From: Hexactinellida sp. DTS-2022
Lineage: Eukaryota > Porifera > Hexactinellida
Direction: 5' to 3'
NCBI GenBank assembly: GCA_028753945.1
Contig: JAPNXP010000001.1
Coordinates: 6,624,501-6,688,500, forward strand
DNA length: 64,000 nucleotides
Below the pieces are notes generated by a model, which had not been told where the DNA came from, ran no database searches, and saw nothing but the letters and a program-made list of their open reading frames with translations. Made by a program: the position numbers and the translations under genes. This document shows, in pieces, positions 34,370 through 45,240 of this stretch. How positions within the stretch are numbered: position 1 is the stretch's first letter; each line of letters opens with the position of its first letter.

Positions 34370-34445
34370 GCAGCGGGTCGGATCATTTCGCCCCCGGGCC
34401 GCGGGCCAGATCTGGCCCGCGGGCCGGGGGTTGCCGACCCCTGCC
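34370..34445. repeat. GC-rich imperfect palindrome
   Basis: CAGCGGGTCGG...GGGCCGCGGGCCAGATCTGGCCCGCGGGCC...CCGACCCCTG folds on itself around CCAGATCTGG. The ends look like those of a hAT MITE. A related GC-rich patch lies at 45455-45520. Confidence 0.6.
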
Positions 34446-34533
34446 GTAAGGGATGCCAAAATATAAATACTGACGCACTTTTTCGAGCCCCTCACATAAA
34501 ATCGATCGCCAACGTAACTTCCAAATTTCCAAT

Positions 34534-35001
34534 GATCTGGATCTTGACCTAATTAGGATTGTACAAGATCAGGCTGAGATTTTGAATCGGTTAAGAATCA
34601 ACTACGTAAGGGAGGGTTCTGAAAAATGCAACGTTCATGACATTCCAAAACGTGTTTGTCAGATTTGGAATCAACATAAATTGAAGAATGGTTTGCTTCA
34701 CAGGAATTATAAAGTAAATGGTTTTGATATGAGGTGTGTACTTTTCGTACCAAACCAGTTGAAGGAAATGTTTCTGCACATGAACCATGATTTACCAAGC
34801 GCGGGCCATTTTGGATGGCGAAAAACACTAGAGAGGCTGAAAAATAATGGGTATTGGATTGGTATGGGCAAAGATGTTCAACAATACTGTAGATCATGTT
34901 CTCGGTGTATGGAATCAAAACAGTATAAACCCGCTAAAGTTCCGTTAGTTAGTTCTCCAATTGATAACCCTTGGAAAAGGATTGCGGTTGATGTTCTAGA
35001 G
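34534..35001 (+). pseudogene. Ty3/gypsy integrase fragment
   Basis: Open from about 34534 (NDLDLDLIRIVQDQAEILNR). The zinc-binding H2C2 domain is clear: HMNHDLPSAGHFGWRKTLER, then YWIGMGKDVQQYC and CxxC in SCSRCMESK. The catalytic core begins at NPWKRIAVDVLE, with the first Asp of the D,D-35-E triad, and is cut off by a MITE at 35002. I found no LTRs in the window. Confidence 0.85.
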
Positions 35002-35290
35002 CAGTGATTCTCAAACTGGGGTCCGCGGTCCCTTTGGGACCGCGAGGCTCTTTTTGTTGGACCGCGAGATGTAGTTAAACCCCAAAATAATTAGTAAACA
35101 TTTTAGAATTAGAAATCATTTCATGTGACTAGAAAAAGTTAGTAACATAGTTTATTGTGCCGACTACTATGTAGTGGGCCAGGACTGATATCACTTCCTT
35201 GGTAGTTAGATGTCCACTCCTTGTGGTACAGTGTGTCATATGGTCCCTTAAATTTCCGAATGTCTAGAATAACCTACTAAGTATCACACT
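35002..35290. mobile_element. hAT-type MITE, CAGTGATTCTCAAACTGGGG end
   Basis: The left terminus followed by GTCCGCGG repeats is a widespread hAT end. At 35155-35205 it runs into a diverged copy of the ACTATA palindromic module (GTGCCGACTACTATGTAGTGG). The right end is not clear. Confidence 0.6.
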
Positions 35291-35296
35291 GGTAAT

Positions 35297-36331
35297 TAGG
35301 GATGGGACCAGGGGTTTATCTAGGTGCCTGGCCGGCACTTTTAGGTGCCGGCTAGGCATCAGTTGTGGTGAAAAAGTGCGTGAGTTTCGATTCGATTTAG
35401 GTGCCAGGTTGGCACTTAATTAGGTGCCGGGTCGGCCCGGTGTATGACCAGATTTTCTGGTCCAGAAATGCTTGGATAAACAACTGTTTGTGCACCGTTG
35501 CAATTTACCGCCTTAAAATAATTTCGCATCATTGAAATATACTGATTAGGTATTATGGCTAATACCTTTAGGGTGCCGGAAAATTTATACCTCCATAATA
35601 AAGTGCCAGCCACGAAAATCCTAGATAAACCCTGGATGGGACGGATGCGAATTTTTCCACATCCGCGAATACGGATATGCATGCGGATGCCAAATTTTTA
35701 CTCCGCGAATTCGGATGCGGATGCGGAGTTTTCATCTTTACATCCGCGAATGCGGATGCGGATGCTGAGCTCAAACCTATTGGCTTTCATTTTTACAATA
35801 TTTTATTTAGTACTATTACTATACTACAGTGGACTCTCGTAATATGAAACAGGGATTAGGCGAACAAAGTTTAATTCCCACACAAATACATGCAAATGAA
35901 GCACAGCAGACTATTAGGGAGTATGAACTGTGTAAGTAATAAGCATATCTGGCCTTTCTAAGAGTCCACCAGTAGACAAAGGGTCCCCATTTAGACATTA
36001 ACTGATGTAGACTATAAGAGAAATGGACTTAGAGAATGGATTATTAGAGAAGAACAATATTACACACAAAAACTGTGCAATTAAACTAGCAATGAATTAC
36101 AAAATTATGTTAGACAATTAAGGAAGTGGACTATTAGATAAGTGGAGAAGTGGACTATTAGAGAGAACAGACTGTAATTTGGAGGGGACGGATGTGAAAT
36201 TCCTAACTCCGCGGATGCAGATGTTAGGCGGATGCGAGATTTTTAAACTCCGCGGATTCGGATGTAAAGGCGGAGTTGGTAAATCATGCGGAGCTCCGCT
36301 GATACGGATGCGGAGCTCTGTCCCATCCCTA
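35297..36331. mobile_element. hAT-type element TAGGGATGGGAC...GTCCCATCCCTA with inserts
   Basis: Flanks CTGGTAAT (35289-35296) and CTGGTTTT (36332-36339) match at 6 of 8 positions. The interior has repeated GCGGATGCGGA boxes. A nested repeat at 35310-35620 (GGTGCCTGGCCGGCACTTTTA onwards) has a second copy at 46100-46380. Confidence 0.65.
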
Positions 36332-36363
36332 CTGGTTTTGTATTGGAAATTGGGATAGTGCAC

Positions 36364-36930
36364 TACACTGACCAGCCAAAAGTATTTGAACAATAGGGAT
36401 TTTAATGCACACACAATATTCATCCGGTAACTTATTAACAGCTATCTAAACTACTCTGAAATGACTATAAATTATTTATTATAGATATACATATGAAAAT
36501 ATTGTGATTTCAATTAAATTTAGAAAATATTCACGAAGTGGCATAAGTGTTTCTGCCACGTGCCACTTGTGGCATAAGTGGCACAAATGGAAATGTGGCT
36601 GTGTCACAGTAGAAAATATTCGGATTGTTTTGACATTATGCACTTAGAGTAATTTAACTATGTGGAATTCAAATCTGCTATCAGAATTAATATATTAACA
36701 TTGCATCTTAAATATCACAAATTAATTATTTAATGAGCTAATTATATATTTAATGAGTTTAACGCCTCCATAAAATGTAAATTCGAAAATTTTGCTGTTT
36801 TAATATACTTTACATATTGTTTCATGTAAATAGCCATTTTGTAGAATCTACTATTGTTATGATGCTGGTAAAAACTCAAATGTCTGAATACAAATAATTG
36901 CTGTTCAAATACTTTTGGCCGGTTAGTGTA
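36364..36930. mobile_element. Tc1/mariner-type MITE
   Basis: TACACTGACCAGCCAAAAGT ... ACTTTTGGCCGGTTAGTGTA, with terminal TA dinucleotides. No transposase is seen. The interior is AT-rich with GTGGCATAAGTGGCAC repeats. Confidence 0.75.
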
Positions 36931-37378
36931 TATTGCATCAGCATTCCAGGGGCTCCGCCCCAAGACCGCCCTGGGGGATTAGCTTGCCCCTCTGGACCCC
37001 AGCTAGGGTTGCCATTGTTTTATAAAATCACGACCCACTTGTAACAAATCCTACATCCTCCTTGGATTCTTTAAACTAGTTTGCTTTTTAAGGTAATACA
37101 TTCCGTAATAAATATACAATTATGAGAAAATATTCGCAATGCCTGAATATTCTAGCACAAATAAATACTTTATTAGAATTAATTGCAATGAATTCAGCAA
37201 AGATTATAGACCCTCTAATCGGATTCAGCCCAAGGGAAGAAAAAATCTAAAATTTTAGCTGTTCTGATATATTGAATATCTAATGGACGCTATAGTGCCT
37301 CCAATTCAAATTCTACATGTCGGCACAGCTGTTATTTTAGATTTTATATGTAACATAGATGTAGCTTTCAGGGAATGA
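36931..37378. other. gene-free stretch with a diverged foldback MITE
   Basis: 37235-37346 is a diverged, shorter copy of the 120-bp foldback family (ATCTAAAATTTTAGCTGTTCTG ... CGGCACAGCTGTTATTTTAGAT). It shows that the family also exists outside the P-element palindrome. Confidence 0.65.
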
Positions 37379-37963
37379 AAGGTTCACGAACGAACTTATT
37401 GAACTTGAACTGAACGAACTGAACGCAGGGCTTTTAAGGAATTGACAGTGAACGAACTGAACGAACGCCAACGGTTTCCGAACGGCAATTGAACGAACTG
37501 AACGAACTGAATTGAACGAATTGAACGGATTGAACGTACTGAACTGAACGAACTAAACTGAAAAAAGATAAATTATAAATATTTATTTATTAAATATAAT
37601 AGGTGACTGCAAAAGTGGTAATTCCGGGAATCCCTAGTGGACTCATGTCTCTTAGCTCAGATTCTAGCTTCTTACCCTGAATTTCAATAACAGTATGGAG
37701 GATCGAACATTCTATCATAAACGGAATAGTTCGACCCACTCACTGTACATTGAACGAACTGAACTAAACGAATTGAACGGATTGAACGAACTTAATTGAA
37801 CGGATTGAACGGATTGAACGAACGCGGGTTAGCCCATGAACGAACTGAACGAACGCTAGAGGAGCTGAAGTCAGGAGGTGAACTTGAACGAACTGAACGT
37901 GCGTCAATTTGAGATGAACTGAATTGCGTCAATTCTCTCCGTTCGTGAACCTTTCATTCCCTG
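37379..37963. mobile_element. hAT-type MITE with GAACGAACTGAACG repeats
   Basis: Perfect TIRs CAGGGAATGAAAGGTTCACG and perfect 8-bp TSD GTAGCTTT (37371-37378, 37964-37971). Arrays of AACGAACTGAACGAA fill both arms. Confidence 0.92.
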
Positions 37964-38073
37964 GTAGCTTTTGCTCTTTTTGCTGTTATCCTTAATAGTT
38001 TTTTAAAATTTCACATTGTTAAATTTACTATTTAGGCCTATTTACGCTTTATGATCAATATTAGGTGTATATA

Positions 38074-38110
38074 AACCACACACCAACCGCGAAGCGGTTG
38101 GTGTGTGGTT
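38074..38110. repeat. perfect GC hairpin with GAA loop
   Basis: AACCACACACCAACCGC, then GAA, then the exact complement. The same hairpin recurs, imperfect, at 40163-40200 and 42118-42165. Confidence 0.85.
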
Positions 38111-38754
38111 GTGTTCTGCCGAGAAGCGACCTAGCAATTCACAGTCGGCAAACAAGTGGAAATAGAGCATTTTTCGATCACCTCAGATTGACTCGATATT
38201 ATTCGTTTAAGTATACATGAAAACCAAAAAATCCAATTTATTGTGCTGAGAAATATTCGAGATCAAGAGTTATGTTGTAATGAGATCATCATGTTACAAC
38301 AATTCTAAAAAAAGCAATTTTGTGGTTTCAGAATTGCAGTATCAAAGTCGAACAAATTATATTATGTTGATGAAATATTCAAAGTTAGCTTTATCGCGAA
38401 GTTTACATTGTCATTGGCATGTTTAAAATCAATGTACATTAATGCATTTTAACTTCTTATAAATCTAGAATTATCATGCATACCCTTCGACCAGAATTTA
38501 TGATTCGGACGCATTTGCTAATTTCCAATAATGTTCAAGAACTTTTGAGAGCCATCATGAGCCATTGATTTTTACATTTTAAATGAAAGGTCATGATGAA
38601 ACCTTCAAATTAAAATGTATTCTAGAAGCGCGGACATGGTCTAAAAATAAATTTTTGTTAACAAACCTCAAATATACTTTAGGACTGATTTATCATTAAT
38701 CGTCTAGAACTGCGTTTAGAAGACTACATTAATCATTTTTGATATTGCCATTCA

Positions 38755-39610
38755 CAGAGTTGTGGATTTGATTTGATTTGATTTGATTTGGATTTGATTT
38801 GGATGGATTTGGTGCATTTTGAAAGGAAAATGATTTGATTTGATTTGGATTTGATTGACTATTATTTGATTTGATTTGGATTTGATTTAATGTTTGAGTC
38901 AAATCCTTTATAAAATTTTATTTACCTACTATACAATATGTAATACATATGATATTGATGATATTACACTAACAGTAGACTCGTAAATCCGAATTTTGGG
39001 TAATTCGAACAGATTTGTTGGCTGGCGTTCGTATTACCGTGAATAAATATCTGTATAATACAGTACACAGGCGTAGCACGCGGTCCGGCTTTGGCCGGAC
39101 CACTTTTCTTTTCTTGTACTATATTATATAGGAGGGTCCGGCCAAACTTTAACTGTTGGGCCGGAGCCTTTTCAGAGCCGTGCGACGCCCCTGCAGTAGT
39201 ATATACAGTAGAGCCTCTGAACAACGGACACCTTGGGACCGGAACCGTTGTCCGTTATTTAGAGGTTGCTTTTCTATTAGACATATGCTAAATAAATAAA
39301 TCCGTGCCACGAGGGTTGTCCGTTATTTAGAGGTTGTCCGCTATTTGGAGTGTCCGTTATGGGAGGCTCCACTGTATTATATTATATTATATCTAACTAA
39401 GTACGCATCTCAATTAATTATCTCTGTAGTATTTGGAATTTTGGATTTGATTTGGATTTGATTTGGATGGATTTGATTTGGATTTGATTTCATTTGGATG
39501 GATTTGATTTGGATTGAATTGGATTTGGATTTGATTTGGATGGATTTGATTTGGATTTGATTTGATTTGATTTGGATTTGAATGAAATATCAATCAAATC
39601 CACAACTCTG
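38755..39610. mobile_element. hAT-type MITE with GATTTGATTTG repeats, hosting two other MITEs
   Basis: TIRs CAGAGTTGTGGATTTGATTT and perfect 8-bp TSD GCCATTCA (38747-38754, 39611-39618). Both arms are made of GATTTGATTTGGAT runs. Nested inside are 39068-39193 (CAGGCGTAGCACGCGG / CCGTGCGACGCCCCTG ends) and 39204-39376 (TACAGTAGAGCCTC ... GAGGCTCCACTGTA, Tc1/mariner-like). Confidence 0.92.
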
Positions 39611-39744
39611 GCCATTCAGTTTGCAGCAACCGATAATCTATATGTCAATAATACTTCATTAGATTCTATCTAGCATAGTTATCCTATTTCCACTTAAACC
39701 ACTGAAAATGCCCACTGTGAGCAAGCGAAGCCCGCTAGTATTAT

Positions 39745-40600
39745 ATATATATATTTGTTTGTATGTTTCGAGTTGATTGAAGAAAATGGACGGTTTCCAA
39801 ATGTGGTTTTTGGCATATAGGGGTAACTTTTGGCCCCCGACAACAAGTTGAGAATTCCACAAAATTTTTCTCACACCTCGACAAGTTATGATGTCATTGT
39901 CACATTTCGAGAAACATGAAAATTCACTTAATCGCACATAATTCCTGCCCTCTAAGAGATAAAAATCTCAATATTTAATAGAAAATGTACATTAATGATG
40001 CGGACACGTTGGTCATACCAGATTGCCAATATGCTTACTCATTGTCACATGATGACGTAATCACTAAATTTTCACATTGTTATATTTGACTATTTAGGCC
40101 TATTTACGCTTTATAGTCAACTAGCGCGCTTCGCTTGCTAAGTCGCTTCGCGGCAGATCACAACAACACACACCAATCGCTTTGCGGTTGGTTTGTGGTA
40201 TATACTTCGAAACCTTGATTATGATGCGTAAATAGGCCTAAAATAGGCCAATTTACAATATTAAATTTTCGTAATTACGTCATCATGCGATAATGAGTTA
40301 CCATATTTGCAACCTGGTTTGGCCAACGTGTCCGCATCATTAATGTGCATATTCTATTAAATTTTCAGATTTTTATCTCTTCGTGCACGCGAATTTTGTT
40401 CGATTAAGTGAATTTTCAGGGTTCACGAAATGTGTCAATGACGTCATAACTTGTCCAGGTGTGATAAATTTTGAGTAGAAACCTCAATTTGTTGGCGGGT
40501 GCCAAAAGTTATCCCTATATGCCAAAAATCACTTTGGAAACCGTCCAGTTTCTTCAATCAACTCGGAACATACTAACAAATATACATATACACACACCCA
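39745..40600. repeat. large inverted repeat (about 400-bp arms)
   Basis: 39765-40125 is matched in reverse complement by 40210-40575. Shared pieces include GGACGGTTTCCAAA, AAAATTCACTTAATCG and CATTAATGATGCGGACACGT. The centre holds GC hairpins (GCGCGCTTCGC, CAATCGCTTTGCGGTTGG). This is a palindromic relative of the units that follow. Confidence 0.75.
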
Positions 40601-43600
40601 CCCTTGTGTTTTAATAGTACGAGCCCTTCGGTCTCGGTCGCTTCGCGACGGATCACTCTCTCACAAAAGTCGTTTTGCGACTTTTGTTCGTTCGTGTTAG
40701 GCACTACGCGATACAATTAACGGCCGCTTCGCGGCCTTTCCCTCCCCAAAAGCAATCACAATTAATAATGAGTTTTAATATCTCAATAAATTTCAGTTGC
40801 ACGATAAGAAAGCTCGAATCAAAATAACACTAAAAGAAAAACAGGCAATAGAATAGACAAATGATTGATTGGTTAAATGAATTTATTTTCAATCAATCAA
40901 ATTGGAGCCTCGGAAAATATTTCTATTATGCACAATCTATTTATACTGATTTATTAAATCTGCTAATCCATACTAACAAACCCTCGAATTTAATTGGCTA
41001 ACATATTTTGTCACCTTCAAATGTGAATATTTTGTTTCAAAAACCAATAGATCGTTGTCGCAGTACAAAATTACCCCTGTATACAAATTTTCAGCTTTCT
41101 AGGACTTGTAGTCTTTTCAATTAATTCTGGACAAACACACAAACAAACAAACAACAATTCCTCTTTTTATATACGAGCCCTTCGGTCTCGGTCGCTTCGC
41201 GACTGATCACTCTCTCACAAAAGTCGCTTCGCGACTTTTGTTCATTCGTGTTCCACACCGCAACACAATTAATTAACGGCCGCTTTGCGGCCTTACACTA
41301 CTCAACTATCACTCATATTAAATAGGTTAAACCTGTGACTTGTAAATTACACGTACTCTATGCTGCTATTAAGTATGTCAACTAATTAATTAATTAATTC
41401 ATTCATGTTATTTACTAACCCAGGATTTACATAGGAAAATTGTTTGTAAATAGTTGAATTACTTTGATAGTAATATTATGTACACTTATGTGATTGTCAC
41501 TGATTGACGTAGGCTAAATATCACGAATAGAAATAAACTGATGGAAGCCAAACTGGATTAATCAAGAATGCAATTTCGGTGATATGAATGTGAAGATTAA
41601 ATCATCAAACCTCAGTATGAACAATGACGCAGCAATTGGAGGTTACATTTTTATTATTGCCTGGCTCAGATTAAATGCGAAAAATATAAAAATTTCTTGG
41701 GATATGCAACACATTCTGTTTTATAATGTGACAAATTTGTTTGACGATTGAATCAAAAATGTAAGAGCTGAATCCAAATTAGTTCGTACGTGACGTCACA
41801 ATCCCATAAATCGGTATACGTGTGTCTCATTGTATGTTGTGTTATCATCTAAAATTGTGGGCGAATCGAATAAAAACTGAAAGAGTTATTCTCAAATAAG
41901 TGCCTTTATGACGTCATAATCCCGTTATTTTGTTCAAAAACCAATAGATCGTTGTCGCAGTACAAAATTACCCCTGTATGCCAATTTTCAGCTTTGTAGG
42001 ACTCGTAGTCTTTCCTATTAATTCTGGACAAACACACACACACACACACACATCCACAACAATTCCGCTTTTAATATACAGATAGATAGATAGATAGTAT
42101 AGATGTTAGAAGGTATAAACCACACATCAACAGCGAAGCGGTTGGTGTGTGTGTGTGGTTGTGTTCTGCCGCGAAGCGACCTAGCAAGCGAAGCGCGCTA
42201 GTTAATTATAAAGCGTAAATAGGAAAATTTAATGATTACGTCATCAATTGATAATGAGTAAGCATATTGGTGATCTGGCGCGACTCCGCGTGACCAACAT
42301 GTCCGCATCAGGGGTTTGTCTAGGATTTTATTGGCCGCGACTTTTTTTCTAGAAGTTAAATTTTTAATACATCCGGACAAACAAACATACACACAAACAC
42401 ACAACAATCGAGTTTTAATAATACGAGCCCTTCGGTCTCGGTCGCTTCGCGACGGATCACTCTCTCACAAAGGTCGCTTCGCGACCTTTGTTCGTTCATG
42501 TTAGGCACTACGCGATGCAATTAACGGCCGCTTCGCGGCCTTTCCCTCCTCTAAAAGACAGTAATATTAATAATAAATAAGTTAACCTGTGGATAGTATA
42601 TTACACACACTACTTAACGCGCGCTTAAATTCATTCTGAGTTGTGATTCGTTAATGTAATCTGCTTGGGAAATGATGTGTTATGTATGTTATTCTCATTA
42701 CTTATTACAGTAGTTATTAATTATTAGTTAATAATATATGATATTGGCTCAATAATTCTTAATTAAGGTAGCTCATTTCAGCTCCATTAAAAGGTTAGCT
42801 TGTTAGCTCAAATAAATTGAAACCCGTGGCTGATAAATTATACGCAGTTATTTATTTCAGTATATTATATTGCAAAGTAATTTACTTAGCCTGGATTTAA
42901 TCTCTGCATAATAATGGTTTAAAGATGAGAATAAGACCGCTTCGCGGTCTTATTCTCACCATTAAACCATTATTATGCAGAGGTTAAATCCAGGGTTGTA
43001 AAATATTTGATTTAATTGATAGTAATAATCAACATATCAATCTCATAATTAGACAGATCCTAAATCCTTGATGAATCAACTACTTAATTAATTTCATAAT
43101 TTCAGTATAGGTTAGAAATTACGTAATTCCATTAATTGTCTTATTAATAGGAAGCCAGTATAGATAGGTGTAATAAATAAACAATGCATCAGAGAAGTTA
43201 ACTACTCGAGTGCATTCTTGTTAAAACCAAACAAATCAGATCACCCACATAGTGCTAAGAACAATATGATACATTTGAACTAATAACTTTCGTTAATCAC
43301 TCTTACTTGAATTGTTTGCAATAGAACACAATCGAAAATCGATTTTGCACTTTGCTATACCTGTGTTGGTACGATACACTATTTATGGTTGATTAGTGCA
43401 GGGGACTAATTAATTAACTGTGTCACAATCAGAAGTAAATGGAAATTCGTGAAGTGTACGTCTAATGATTTGAATTTTCTACAGATCGGAGCAAAATTGG
43501 GAAGCTAGTACAAAATATCTGTTTTTCGAAACTGTGACGTCATAATCCCGTTATTTTGTTTCAAAAACCAATAGATCGTTGTCGCAGTACAAAATTACCC

Positions 43601-44810
43601 CTGTATACAATTTTTCAGCTTTCTGGGACTTGTAGTCTTTCCAATTAATTCTGGACAAACATCCACACACAAACAACAATTTCGCTTTTAATATACGAGC
43701 CCTTCGGTCTCGGTCGCTTCGCGACGGATCACTCTCTCACAAAAGTCGCTTCGCGACTTTTGTTCGTTCGTGTTAGGCACTACGCGATACAATTAACGGC
43801 CGCTTAGCGGCCTTTCCCTCCCCAAAAGCAATCACATTAATAATGAGTTTTAATAGCCAATAAATTTCAGTTGCACGATAAGAAAGCTCGAATCAAAATA
43901 ATACTAAAAGAAAAACAGGCAATAGAATAGACAAATGATTGATTGGTTAAATAAATTAATTTTCAATCAATCAAATTGGAGCCTCAGAAAATATTTCTAT
44001 TATGCACAATCTATTTATACTAATTGATGAAATCTGCTAATTCATACTAACAAACCCTCGAATTTATTTGGCTAACATATTTTGTCACCTTCAAATGTGA
44101 ATATTTCTCTTCAAAAACCAATAGATCGTTGTCGCAGTATAAAATTACCCCTATATACAAATTTTCAGCTTTCTGGGACTCGTAGTCTTTCCAATTAATT
44201 CTGGACAAACAAACAAACAAACAAACACACAACAATTCCTCTTTTAATATACGAGCCCTTCGGTCTCGGTCGCTTCGCGACGGATCACTCTCTCACAAAA
44301 ATCGCTTCGCGACTTTTGTTCGTTCGTGTTAGGCACTACGCAATACAATTAACGGCCGCTTCGCGGCCTTTCCCTCCCCAAAAGCAATCACATTAATAAT
44401 GAGTTTTAAAAGCTCAATAAATTTCAGTTACACGATAAGAAAGCTCGAATCAAAATACTAAAAGAAAAACAGGCAATAGAATAGACAAATGATTGATTGG
44501 TTAAAAGAATTTATTTTCAATCAATTAGATTGCAGCCTCATAAAATATTTCTATTTAATATGCACAATCTATTTATACTAATTGATGAAATCTGCTAATC
44601 CATACTAACAAACCCTCTAATTTTATTGGCCAACATATTTTGTCACCTTCAAATGTAAATATTTCTCTTCAAAAACCAATAGATCGTTGTCGCAGTATAA
44701 AATTACCCCTGTGTACAAATTTTCAGCTTTCTGGGACTCGTAGTCTTTCCAATTAATTCTGGACAAACACACACACAACAATTGCGCTTTTAATATAGAG
44801 ATAGATAGAT
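40601..44810. repeat. array of repeat units carrying GC-rich hairpin cassettes
   Basis: A cassette of about 120 bp starting GAGCCCTTCGGTCTCGGTCG occurs at 40621, 41175, 42425, 43697 and 44253. Each has successive hairpins: GTCGCTTCGCGAC, AAAAGTCGCTTCGCGACTTT and GGCCGCTTCGCGGCC. Between cassettes the AT-rich units end with CCAATAGATCGTTGTCGCAG, then a CAAACAAACAAACAC run just before the next cassette. Spacings are about 554, 1250, 1272 and 556 bp. No coding gene is visible. A smaller relative occurs at 7790-8545. Confidence 0.8.
42890..42994. repeat. 105-bp near-perfect hairpin
   Basis: CCTGGATTTAATCTCTGCAT... through GACCGC, a TTC loop, then GCGGTC back to AGGTTAAATCCAGG. The stem is about 50 bp with very few mismatches. 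Confidence 0.9.
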
Positions 44811-44915
44811 AGATAATCTGTGTTCTATCCCTTAGTATCTCGGTTACTTTTATGAAAGCTACTTTTTAGGATTTTCACTAATTGTATTATTGTTTCTAGA
44901 TTTTCAACTTCAAAT

Positions 44916-45120
44916 TTGGCATTGACGATTATTATGGATGCGAGCGAGTATCAGACAATTCATGGATACCTACAGCCGCAAGAGATTCCTAGCGAAATCA
45001 AGAAAGATCGCTATAAGAAGAAGAATTTTGTCAGGAAGAGCGAGGGGATTTGCGTTGAAGACCAAAAACTGATGAAGGTAATAATTTCTCAAATTATTTT
45101 CAGATTGGTTCTCTTCAATA
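44916..45120 (+). pseudogene. coding-like fragment, possibly from a retroelement integrase region
   Basis: Reads MDASEYQTIHGYLQPQEIPS then EIKKDRYKKKNFVRKSEGIC. This is similar in layout to the short region before the zinc finger in Ginger/gypsy-type integrases, where YLxxxxxPxxIxKxxKxNFxRxA-type text is common. A possible GT donor follows at 45076, and 45085-45240 gives more open sequence (GSLQYLNLSLRKKNGTLKYL). It could equally be an exon of an unknown host gene. Confidence 0.35.
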
Positions 45121-45240
45121 TTTAAATTTGAGCCTGAGGAAGAAGAATGGAACCTTGAAATACCTCGAGATTCCAATTGACACACAAATCAATGACATCA
45201 CTCAACCCGGAATCAACGGGATTCTAAACAAATACGATTG

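Noticed and set aside
40601-44810. Mitochondrial insertion or contamination as a source of the GC hairpins
   Set aside because: No mitochondrial gene fragment is visible and the units are tandem nuclear-type repeats; only the hairpin style is similar.
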